In this document: one piece after another, positions 9,401 to 19,352 of the stretch
Layout: every line of letters starts with the position of its first letter
Position numbering within the stretch: position 1 is the first letter of the stretch
DNA from: Lachnospiraceae bacterium
Lineage (GTDB): Bacteria; Bacillota; Clostridia; Lachnospirales; Lachnospiraceae
Assembly: GCA_017550535.1 (NCBI GenBank)
Contig: JAFZOS010000093.1
Coordinates: 1-58,015 of the forward strand
Length of the DNA stretch: 58,015 nucleotides
Reading direction: 5' to 3'
Translations under genes and position numbers: made by a program
The notes under the pieces: generated by a model
Database searches by the model: none
What the model saw: the letters and a program-made list of their open reading frames with translations, nothing else
What the model was told of the DNA's origin: nothing

Positions 9401-9853
9401 ATGAAGATAGCAATAGGCTGCGATCACGGTGCTTTTGATATGAAATGCCTGATCATCGAGCATCTTAAGGAGCAGGGACACGAGATAAAGGATTTCGGAA
9501 GCTACGATAAGAATTCAATTGATTATCCGGCTATAGGGCTTGCCACGGCGGAGGCGGTTGCAAACGGTGAGTGCGATAAGGGTATAGTATTGTGCACGAC
9601 CGGCATCGGGATATCGATCGTCGCAAACAAGGTAAAGGGCGTAAGGGCGGCACTGTGCAACGACTGTACCAGCGCAAGGCTTACCAGGATGCATAATGAC
9701 GCCAATGTGCTGGCGCTTGGCGGCGGAGTGATCGGCCCCAACCTTGCGCTTGATATAGTGGACATCTTTTTCTCTACGGAGTTTTCGGGTGAGGAGAAGC
9801 ATGTACGCAGGCTTTCGCAGGTAGCTGCGATCGAGGAAGCAGCATACAGGTAA
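9401..9853 (+). CDS. rpiB: Ribose-5-phosphate isomerase B (RpiB/LacAB family)
   Basis: Interconverts ribose-5-phosphate and ribulose-5-phosphate in the non-oxidative pentose phosphate pathway. It has the family opening IAIGCDHGAF, the active-site CTTGIGISIVANK with its catalytic cysteine, and the CNDCTSARLTRMHNDANVL and LGGGVIG signatures. The length of 151 residues is typical. AAAGGAG at 9387-9393 lies 7 nt before ATG 9401 but only 1 nt before ATG 9395, so I take 9401. A galactose-6-phosphate isomerase subunit cannot be fully excluded, but a single gene without a lac context favours RpiB. Confidence 0.92.
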   Translation: MKIAIGCDHGAFDMKCLIIEHLKEQGHEIKDFGSYDKNSIDYPAIGLATAEAVANGECDKGIVLCTTGIGISIVANKVKGVRAALCNDCTSARLTRMHNDANVLALGGGVIGPNLALDIVDIFFSTEFSGEEKHVRRLSQVAAIEEAAYR

Positions 9854-9901
9854 GCACGGATAGAATGCTTAGTTTGCGTTATTATAAAGGATAAGGGATT
9901 T

Positions 9902-10387
9902 ATGAGCGAAAAAAGAGAAGATTATATTTCATGGGACGAATACTTTATGGGTGTGGCCAAACTGTCGGGTTTAAGGAGCAAGGATCCAAACACCCAGGTA
10001 GGAGCCTGTATAGTAAGTCCCGATAATAAGATACTTTCAATGGGCTACAACGGATTTCCGATAGGCTGCTCCGATGATGATTTTCCATGGTGCAGGGTAG
10101 GAGATCCGCTCGATAATAAGTATTTCTATACGGTCCACAGTGAACTTAATGCGATCCTCAATTATCGCGGGGGCACGCTGGAGGGCGCCAGGCTTTATGT
10201 GACTCTTTTTCCCTGCAATGAATGCGCAAAGGCCATCATACAGTCGGGTATAAAGACAATAGTTTATGACTGCAACAAATATGAAAACGAACCCAGCACC
10301 ATTGCCTCCAGGCGGATGCTGGATGCGGCAGGCGTCAGGTATTATCAGTATAAACGTACGGACAGAAAGGTTGAGCTGACACTTTGA
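9902..10387 (+). CDS. comEB: dCMP deaminase (ComEB-like)
   Basis: Deaminates dCMP to dUMP, feeding dTMP synthesis. The 161-residue protein carries the zinc site HSELNAI and PCNECAKAI of the cytidine/deoxycytidylate deaminase family, preceded by DPNTQVGACIV and GYNGFP typical of dCMP deaminases. The stop TGA overlaps the possible TTG start of the next gene. Separation from rpiB is 48 nt, so they probably share a transcript. Confidence 0.9.
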   Translation: MSEKREDYISWDEYFMGVAKLSGLRSKDPNTQVGACIVSPDNKILSMGYNGFPIGCSDDDFPWCRVGDPLDNKYFYTVHSELNAILNYRGGTLEGARLYVTLFPCNECAKAIIQSGIKTIVYDCNKYENEPSTIASRRMLDAAGVRYYQYKRTDRKVELTL

Positions 10388-11547
10388 AGGCATTAAAACA
10401 GATGACTAAAAAGTTAATATGTGTGATCGTTGCAGCGTCCGTGTGCCTGTCACTTACGTATGTGCCGGCTTACGCCGAGACTACATCCGAGAAGATAAAG
10501 AAGGCCGAGGAGCTTAAGAAGGCCACCGAGCAGCAGAAAAAGGCGGTCGATGATAAACGTGAGGACCTTGAAGATACCAAGCAGCAGCTGCAGGAGTATT
10601 TAAGGAAGTTAAACGGCGAGCTTGAGCAGATAAGCGATAACCTTGCCGAGATCGAGGAGCGTATCGGTGAGAAGGAATCCGAGATCGAGCAGACCAAGGT
10701 CGATATCGAGGATGCGAAGAAAGAGGAAGCGCATCAGTATGACCTTATGAAAAGGCACCTGCGCGCTGTATATGAGAAGGGCAACAGCACGGTGTTCCAG
10801 ACCTTTATCCAGACCGAGAATTATGCCGATTTCCTTAACAAGGCCGAATATGTGGGCAAGCTTGAGGATTACGATAAGAAGATGTTCGATGTCCTGGTGG
10901 AACAGCGTAAGGCGGTCGAGGAGAAGGAGCAGGTTCTCGAAGAAGAGGTTGAGCAGTTAAATGAGCTCATGGATGAAGCTAAGGCCGAGAAGAACAAGGT
11001 CAGTACGCTCGTAAATTCCACTTCGGGAACGATAGCAGCCACGAACGGTGCGATAAGCGCTGCCGAGCTTGAGCAGAAGGCATACGAAAACGAGATAAAA
11101 GAGCAGGAGGCCAATCTTGTAGCTCTCAAGAAACAGCTTGAGGAGGAAAAGGCCTTAAGTGAGCGTGCAAACCGGATGGCATGGAGCAATACGGGCGATC
11201 TTTCATTTGATGTAAGCGACAGGGAGCTCCTTGCCTGCCTTATACACTGCGAGGCGGGAAATCAGCCGTATATCGGCCAGGTTGCCGTTGGATCGGTGGT
11301 AATAAACAGGATGAGAAGTGCTGCATTTCCGAATACGATGGTCGGAGTCATATATCAGAAGAGGCAGTTCACGCCGGCAGGGAGCGGACGCCTTGCAACG
11401 AGGCTTTCACTCGGTGCAAACGAATCATGCTACCGTGCGGCTGATGAAGCGATGGCGGGCGTACAGCCCGTGGGCAACTGCCTGTTTTTCAGGACGGTCA
11501 TTCCCCAGATACAGGGTACGGTCATAGGGGGACATGTTTTTTATTAA
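10384..11547 (+). CDS. Secreted coiled-coil cell wall hydrolase, SleB-type
   Basis: Exported peptidoglycan hydrolase of up to 387 residues. A signal peptide (KKLICVIVAASVCLSLTYVPAYA) is followed by a long Glu/Lys-rich coiled coil (about 35-265) and a C-terminal Hydrolase_2/SleB domain (about 275-387: IHCEAGNQPYIGQVAVGSVV, QFTPAGSGR). SleB-type enzymes act as lytic transglycosylases on glycan strands. The coiled coil resembles that of the FtsEX-linked M23 protein at 36968-38194 (LMK..., VYEKG, AEYV, YD.KM.D in the same order). The start is uncertain: TTG 10384 overlaps the upstream stop, while ATG 10402 lies 11 nt after GAAGG; both keep the signal peptide. A terminator follows directly. Confidence 0.85.
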   Translation: MKALKQMTKKLICVIVAASVCLSLTYVPAYAETTSEKIKKAEELKKATEQQKKAVDDKREDLEDTKQQLQEYLRKLNGELEQISDNLAEIEERIGEKESEIEQTKVDIEDAKKEEAHQYDLMKRHLRAVYEKGNSTVFQTFIQTENYADFLNKAEYVGKLEDYDKKMFDVLVEQRKAVEEKEQVLEEEVEQLNELMDEAKAEKNKVSTLVNSTSGTIAATNGAISAAELEQKAYENEIKEQEANLVALKKQLEEEKALSERANRMAWSNTGDLSFDVSDRELLACLIHCEAGNQPYIGQVAVGSVVINRMRSAAFPNTMVGVIYQKRQFTPAGSGRLATRLSLGANESCYRAADEAMAGVQPVGNCLFFRTVIPQIQGTVIGGHVFY

Positions 11548-11550
11548 AGA

Positions 11551-11580
11551 AAATAAGGATCCGTCAGGATCCTTATTTTA
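11551..11580. terminator. Bidirectional intrinsic terminator
   Basis: AAATAAGGATCC, loop GTCA, GGATCCTTATTT forms a perfect 12-bp hairpin, with A-run and T-run flanks. It sits between the convergent SleB-type and DUF402 genes and should stop transcripts from both sides. Confidence 0.9.
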
Positions 11581-11582
11581 TC

Positions 11583-12068
11583 TCATTTTTCCAGCGCATA
11601 CTCATTTATCATATGCTTATACTTTTCGAAATCCTCGCTGTATACGATCTTTAACAGCTTATCGAGGCTTGTCAGCAGCGATATGACATCTTCCGGCGGG
11701 AGCTTGCCTGATTTTAACGCTTCGGCTATCTCGTCTATATCGACCACCTTGACGAACCCGTCGGGGTACATGATCACATCGGCAAGAAGGTCGGTGAACA
11801 CATAGGTGTTCGTGCTGCTGTCGTAGTCGGTCTTTATTATGTCGCAGTACCAGTAGAGCAGCGAATTATCCTCCCTTAAGAACTTGCTTACCTTGTAGCC
11901 TTCCTTTAAAAAGTAGCATGAATAGCCGTGGTGCATGTTCTTTTTCGGACGCAGGGTATTCCACTTGGTGATGATGATGTCATCGGTCATTTTGAGGATA
12001 ATATCATCCTTTAAGGGAATGCATTCCTCAGGGATGATCCTTTTGCGGTAGAAGTGCGGTTTTTCCAT
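11583..12068 (-). CDS. DUF402 family protein
   Basis: Cytoplasmic protein of 161 residues matching the DUF402 (YgaC-like) pattern: a beta-rich N-terminal half, then LLADVIMYPDGFVKVVDIDE followed by a helical tail. Characterised relatives are nucleoside tri/diphosphatases, so an NTP/NDP phosphatase role is possible but is inference here. GGGGGAATTAT precedes ATG 12068. It is divergent from the ATP synthase operon. Confidence 0.75.
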   Translation of the reverse strand: MEKPHFYRKRIIPEECIPLKDDIILKMTDDIIITKWNTLRPKKNMHHGYSCYFLKEGYKVSKFLREDNSLLYWYCDIIKTDYDSSTNTYVFTDLLADVIMYPDGFVKVVDIDEIAEALKSGKLPPEDVISLLTSLDKLLKIVYSEDFEKYKHMINEYALEK

Positions 12069-12097
12069 ATAATTCCCCCAACATAGAATATATGCTC

Positions 12098-12103
12098 AGT
12101 ATA
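12098..12103 (-). promoter_or_regulatory. Candidate extended -10 element for the DUF402 gene
   Basis: On the minus strand TGCTATACT gives an extended -10 (TGN plus TATACT) about 30 nt before the DUF402 start. No good -35 is seen, as is acceptable for extended -10 promoters. Confidence 0.3.
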
Positions 12104-12121
12104 GCAATATATTGGAGTATT

Positions 12122-12150
12122 TTGTAGACTTTTTTGAAAAAAACTGTTAT
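12122..12150 (+). promoter_or_regulatory. Candidate promoter of the ATP synthase operon
   Basis: TTGTAG, 17 nt, TGTTAT, with A/T tracts in the spacer, placed 34 nt before the GTG of the first operon gene. It is a weak match to consensus, but it is the only spaced pair in this gap. Confidence 0.35.
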
Positions 12151-12183
12151 ATTTATATGGATAACCATGAAAGGGGCGGACGC

Positions 12184-12483
12184 GTGAAGTACGATAACGG
12201 TGTATACCGCTCAATGACACAGATAATCCAATTCGGGATCAATATGCTTGTGCCTATCATGTTGTGTACTTTTCTCGGGATATTCCTCGACAGGTATCTG
12301 GGTACGTCCTTTCTTGTGATAATACTGTTTTTCGTAGGTGCCGCTGCAGGCGGGCGAAATGTATACATTTTCGCCAAAAAGATATATTCAAGGCCGCCGG
12401 TACACGATGAGGTCAGGGTGCGTAAAAGCAACTTTGACGATACGAAGAAGATCGGTGGCGATGATGGATCAGCTTCGAAATAA
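12184..12483 (+). CDS. atpZ: AtpZ/AtpI-like small membrane protein
   Basis: First gene of the atp operon: 99 residues, with two hydrophobic helices (LVPIMLCTFLGIFLDRYLG and FLVIILFFVGAAAGGRNVY) matching the F0F1-ATPase gene-1/AtpZ family. It is thought to assist c-ring assembly or Mg2+ supply. I prefer GTG 12184 because GAAAGGGGCGG precedes it; ATG 12157 lacks a ribosome site. The end overlaps atpI by 23 nt. Confidence 0.75.
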   Translation: MKYDNGVYRSMTQIIQFGINMLVPIMLCTFLGIFLDRYLGTSFLVIILFFVGAAAGGRNVYIFAKKIYSRPPVHDEVRVRKSNFDDTKKIGGDDGSASK

Positions 12484-12874
12484 TTCTACCTTAAGGGAAC
12501 TGATTCTCGGTGCTGCCGTGTATTGCATATTATGGGAGGCAGCGCTTCTCATATTTGCGGACAGGAAGCTTTACTGCTCCGTCGGACTTGTTCTGGGATT
12601 TGTAATATGCCTTGTACTTGCCGTGAGCATGGCCGGTTCGATCGCCGTGGCCGTGACTCTTGATGAAAAGGGCGCAAGGGCATTTACGCAGAGGAAGGCG
12701 GCTATCCGCTACCTTTTGGCATGTGCGGTTATCATATTACTGGCGGTGACCGGTTTCGGAAGCCCCCTGACCTGTTTTGCGGGTCTTATGGGATTAAAGA
12801 TCGGGGCTTACATCCAGCCGTTTACGCACAGGCTTATCGAAAAGATCAAAGGAGTTAATCAGGAAAATGTTTAA
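12461..12874 (+). CDS. atpI: ATP synthase subunit I
   Basis: Membrane protein of about 138 residues with four hydrophobic segments, in the position of AtpI between atpZ and atpB. AtpI acts as a chaperone for c-ring assembly. The true start is one of the tandem ATGs (12461/12464) after GGTGG; the longer frame from 12338 overlaps atpZ out of frame and is spurious. The stop overlaps atpB by 8 nt. Family assignment rests on topology and position, as the sequence is poorly conserved. Confidence 0.7.
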   Translation: MMDQLRNNSTLRELILGAAVYCILWEAALLIFADRKLYCSVGLVLGFVICLVLAVSMAGSIAVAVTLDEKGARAFTQRKAAIRYLLACAVIILLAVTGFGSPLTCFAGLMGLKIGAYIQPFTHRLIEKIKGVNQENV

Positions 12875-13592
12875 TTATCCGGTGCTGTTATCAGGCGATG
12901 TCGATTTCATGATAAAGGGGATCTTCTCCTATAATTGCTTTGGCAATGAGGTATGGATCACGACCACGCATGTCTGTACATTGATCGTAATGCTGCTCCT
13001 TATAGTTTTTGCGCTGTTTGCAAACCGGGCGGTAAAGAAGGCCAATACGGACGAGGCTCCGGGTACTTTTCTTAACATAGTCGAGCTGCTCATTGATTTC
13101 CTTGACGGCATCGTAAACAGCGTTATGGGTAAGAATGCAGCCAAGTTCGCAAACTACATCTTTACCTTATTCCTTTTCATTTTCTTAAGCAATATTTCGG
13201 GCCTTATGGGACTTAGGCCGCCGACAGCCGATTACGGCGTTACCTTCCCCATGGGTGTCATTACATTCGGTCTTATCACATTTAATAAGTTCAAACATCA
13301 GAAGGTCAGCGGAGTCATAAAGGGTCTGTGCGATCCGTGGGTATTCTGGATCCCGATAAATCTTATCGGTGATTTTGCCGTACCGATCTCGTTGTCGCTG
13401 CGTCTTTTTGCAAACGTCTTATCGGGAACCGTCATGATGGCGCTTTACTACGGACTGCTTCCGATATTTGTAAAGATAGGTATACCGTCGTTCCTTCACA
13501 TCTACTTCGATCTGTTCAGCGGTGCGATACAGACGTACGTATTCTGTATGCTGACGATGACGTATGTGAGCGATGCGATAGGTGCCGAGTAA
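12867..13592 (+). CDS. atpB: F0 subunit a
   Basis: Membrane stator subunit (241 residues) forming the ion half-channels against the c-ring. The essential arginine is in SLRLFANVLSGT, and the GLRPPTADYGVTF loop and C-terminal helices are typical. It overlaps atpI by 8 nt, consistent with coupled translation. Confidence 0.95.
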   Translation: MFNYPVLLSGDVDFMIKGIFSYNCFGNEVWITTTHVCTLIVMLLLIVFALFANRAVKKANTDEAPGTFLNIVELLIDFLDGIVNSVMGKNAAKFANYIFTLFLFIFLSNISGLMGLRPPTADYGVTFPMGVITFGLITFNKFKHQKVSGVIKGLCDPWVFWIPINLIGDFAVPISLSLRLFANVLSGTVMMALYYGLLPIFVKIGIPSFLHIYFDLFSGAIQTYVFCMLTMTYVSDAIGAE

Positions 13593-13619
13593 ACATTGGT
13601 CATAATTTATTGAATATAA

Positions 13620-13898
<279 letters not shown>

Positions 13899-13934
13899 TG
13901 ATCATTAGTAGACCGAAAGGAGGCAATTAGCCGG

Positions 13935-14450
13935 ATGGAAAGATTATTTGATCTTGATTTCCAGCTGCTGCATGATGCGATCCTGACTGCGGTTTCGGTA
14001 TTCTTCCTGTTTTTGTTCCTGTCTTATCTTCTGTTCAATCCCGTAAGGGATATGCTTAATAAGCGCAGGGAAAAGATACAGGATGATATTGATTCTGCAA
14101 AAAAGGATAAGGAAGCCGCGGATGCGATGCGTGCCGAGTACGAGGATAAGTTAAGGAACGCGGATGCCGAAGCGGATACGATACTTGCGGATGCAAGGAA
14201 GCGTGCGACAGCCAATGAAAATCACATAATCGCCGAAGCCAAGGAGGAGGCCGCAAGGATCATCAAACAGGCTCATGTCGAGGCTGAGCTTGAGAAGGAA
14301 AAGGCAAAGGATGAGATCAAGAACGAGATGATACAGATCGCGTCACTCATGGCAGGCAAGGTCGTAGGAAACAGGATGGACACTACCGTACAGGATGCTC
14401 TCGTTGAAGAGACGTTAAAAGAAGTAGGTGATGATACATGGCGAAGCTAG
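13935..14450 (+). CDS. atpF: F0 subunit b
   Basis: Peripheral stalk subunit (171 residues): one N-terminal membrane helix (about 15-35), then a long charged coiled coil (NKRREKIQDDIDSAKKDKEA onward). It joins F0 to F1 through delta. It overlaps atpH by 13 nt. Confidence 0.93.
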   Translation: MERLFDLDFQLLHDAILTAVSVFFLFLFLSYLLFNPVRDMLNKRREKIQDDIDSAKKDKEAADAMRAEYEDKLRNADAEADTILADARKRATANENHIIAEAKEEAARIIKQAHVEAELEKEKAKDEIKNEMIQIASLMAGKVVGNRMDTTVQDALVEETLKEVGDDTWRS

Positions 14451-14992
14451 CTGCCGCTACCTACTCTGAGGCACTGTTTGAAACGGGTATCGAAGACGGA
14501 ACGCTTGACACCCTGTATGAGGAAGCCCTCACAGTGCGGCAGATACTTGAGGACAATCCTGATTTTTCAAGGCTTATGAATCATCCCAAGATCTTAAGGG
14601 AGGAGAAAGAGCAGATCATCGAGTCCGTTTTCAAGGGACGTATAAGCGATGAATTTGCGGGTTTCCTTAAGCTCATCGTTACCAACAAAAGGTACCCTGA
14701 GGTTGATTCTATCCTTGACAGCTTTGTGCTTAAGGTTAAGGAGCATAAAAAGATCGGCATTGCATATGTGACAACGCCGCTTGAGCTTTCGGATGCGCAG
14801 AAGGAGGCCGTTAAGAAAAGGCTTCTTGACACAACGGATTATGTTTCCATGGAAATGAACTATATGCTGGATAAGTCGCTTATCGGAGGCATGGTCATAA
14901 GGATAGGGGACAGGGTTGTGGATTCGAGCATCAGGACGAAGCTTGAAGGCATTGAGAAGGAACTTAAGTCCATTCAGTTGAAAAGGGCGTAA
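14438..14992 (+). CDS. atpH: F1 subunit delta
   Basis: Stalk connector of 184 residues in the OSCP/delta family, with an N-terminal helical bundle ([11 protein letters not shown]) and a C-terminal signature ([20 protein letters not shown]). The start lies inside the end of atpF, in another frame. Confidence 0.94.
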   Translation: MAKLAAATYSEALFETGIEDGTLDTLYEEALTVRQILEDNPDFSRLMNHPKILREEKEQIIESVFKGRISDEFAGFLKLIVTNKRYPEVDSILDSFVLKVKEHKKIGIAYVTTPLELSDAQKEAVKKRLLDTTDYVSMEMNYMLDKSLIGGMVIRIGDRVVDSSIRTKLEGIEKELKSIQLKRA

Positions 14993-15018
14993 AATATAAG
15001 AAAGGTGCGTATAGATCC

Positions 15019-16527
15019 ATGAATTTAAGACCGGAAGAAATAAGTTCTGTAATTAAGGATCAGATCAAGAGATATGCCGGTGAGCTGGAGGTATCCGAGG
15101 TAGGTACCGTTATCCAGGTCGCAGACGGTATCGCACGTGTTCACGGACTTGAAAAGGCCATGATGAACGAGCTGCTCGAATTCCCGGGTGGAGTATTCGG
15201 CATGGTGCTTAACCTCGAGGAGGATAATGTCGGTGCGGTTCTTCTTGGAGCCGACAAGAACATAAACGAAGGCGATACGGTAAAGACCACGGGCAGGGTT
15301 GTTGAGGTTCCCGTCGGTGATGCGATGCTCGGGCGTGTCGTTAATGCGCTTGGTCAGCCGATAGACGGCAAGGGTCCGGTACAGACCGATAAATATCGTC
15401 AGATCGAACGTGTTGCTTCGGGCGTTATCACGAGGAAGTCGGTTGATACACCGCTGCAGACGGGTATCAAGGCCATCGACTCCATGATCCCTATAGGAAG
15501 GGGACAGCGTGAGCTCATAATCGGTGACCGTCAGACAGGTAAGACGGCTATCGCGATCGACACGATCATAAACCAGAAGGGTCAGGGCGTTAAATGTATC
15601 TACGTTGCGATCGGACAGAAGGCATCCACGGTTGCCTCGATCGTAAAGACGCTTGAGGAATACAACGCCATGGCATATACAACCGTCGTTGCGGCAACAG
15701 CCAGTGAAATGGCACCTCTCCAGTACATAGCTCCCTATGCGGGCTGCGCTATCGGTGAGGAATGGATGGAAGCGGGACAGGACGTGCTTGTTATCTATGA
15801 TGATCTTTCAAAGCACGCCGTTGCATACCGTACACTGTCATTGCTGCTCCGTCGTCCGCCGGGACGTGAGGCATATCCCGGTGATGTATTCTATCTCCAT
15901 TCAAGGCTGCTTGAACGTGCGGCAAGGATGAGCGAGGAATACGGCGGAGGTTCGCTTACGGCGCTTCCCATAATCGAAACACAGGCGGGAGACGTTTCCG
16001 CTTACATCCCGACCAACGTAATTTCAATTACGGACGGTCAGATATATCTCGAGACCGAAATGTTCAACTCGGGCTTCAGGCCTGCCGTTAATGCCGGTCT
16101 GTCGGTATCGCGTGTCGGCGGTGCTGCTCAGATCAAGGCCATGAAAAAGATCGCGGCGCCCATCCGTACGGAGCTTGCTCAGTACAGGGAGCTTGCTGCA
16201 TTCGCACAGTTCGGTTCCGAGCTTGATGCCGATACCAAGGAAAAGCTTGCACAGGGCGAACGTATCAAGGAGATACTTAAGCAGCCGCAGTACAAGCCCA
16301 TGCCGGTCGAGTATCAGGTAATGATCATCTTTGTTGCGGTAAACAAATATCTTCTGGATATCCCCGTAGCAAGGATAGTCGAGTTCGAGGAAAGCTTTTT
16401 CGAATATGTTAAAACGAACATACCCGAGGTTCCCGCTTCTATCAAGGAAACCAAGGTAATTTCGGATGAAGCCGAGAGCAAGCTGCGCAAGGCAGTTGAG
16501 GATTTCAAGGAAGAATTTCTGAAGTAG
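15019..16527 (+). CDS. atpA: F1 subunit alpha
   Basis: Regulatory nucleotide-binding subunit of the F1 hexamer, 502 residues. Walker A is GDRQTGKT (about 170-177), Walker B is [12 protein letters not shown], and the family signature [20 protein letters not shown] is present. Normal length with no anomalies. Confidence 0.97.
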   Translation: MNLRPEEISSVIKDQIKRYAGELEVSEVGTVIQVADGIARVHGLEKAMMNELLEFPGGVFGMVLNLEEDNVGAVLLGADKNINEGDTVKTTGRVVEVPVGDAMLGRVVNALGQPIDGKGPVQTDKYRQIERVASGVITRKSVDTPLQTGIKAIDSMIPIGRGQRELIIGDRQTGKTAIAIDTIINQKGQGVKCIYVAIGQKASTVASIVKTLEEYNAMAYTTVVAATASEMAPLQYIAPYAGCAIGEEWMEAGQDVLVIYDDLSKHAVAYRTLSLLLRRPPGREAYPGDVFYLHSRLLERAARMSEEYGGGSLTALPIIETQAGDVSAYIPTNVISITDGQIYLETEMFNSGFRPAVNAGLSVSRVGGAAQIKAMKKIAAPIRTELAQYRELAAFAQFGSELDADTKEKLAQGERIKEILKQPQYKPMPVEYQVMIIFVAVNKYLLDIPVARIVEFEESFFEYVKTNIPEVPASIKETKVISDEAESKLRKAVEDFKEEFLK

Positions 16528-16537
16528 GAGAATCATT

Positions 16538-18932
<2,395 letters not shown>

Positions 18933-18941
18933 GGAGCAGCG

Positions 18942-19352
18942 ATGGCGGACGAAAGAGCTTTTGCATTAAAGATCATAACACCCGACCGTGTATTTTATGA
19001 GGGTGAGGCCATAATGGTGGAGCTTAGGACGACGGAAGGCGAAATAGGAGTCCTTAAGAATCACATACCGTTAACCTGTGTTATCGCCCCGGGACTGTTA
19101 AGGATAAGGGAAACGGATACTGAGGTAAAAACGGCGGCTTTGATAAGCGGCTTTGTCGAGATCCTTCAGGACAGTGTTACCATACTTGCGGAGGTTATCG
19201 AGTGGCCTGACGAAATAGATGTAAAGCGTGCCGAGGAGGCGCGTGTCCGTGCCGAACGGCGTCTCGCCGAGAAGGCTGACACGACCAACCTTAAGCGTGC
19301 CGAGCTGGCGTTGCAGCGGTCGGTGGCACGTATCGAGGCTGCGAAGAAGTAA
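18942..19352 (+). CDS. atpC: F1 subunit epsilon
   Basis: Small rotor subunit (136 residues): N-terminal beta sandwich (TTEGEIGVLKNHIPLTC) and C-terminal helical hairpin (AEEARVRAERRLAEK) that can inhibit ATP hydrolysis. Its stop codon directly abuts the GTG start of the next gene. Confidence 0.95.
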   Translation: MADERAFALKIITPDRVFYEGEAIMVELRTTEGEIGVLKNHIPLTCVIAPGLLRIRETDTEVKTAALISGFVEILQDSVTILAEVIEWPDEIDVKRAEEARVRAERRLAEKADTTNLKRAELALQRSVARIEAAKK

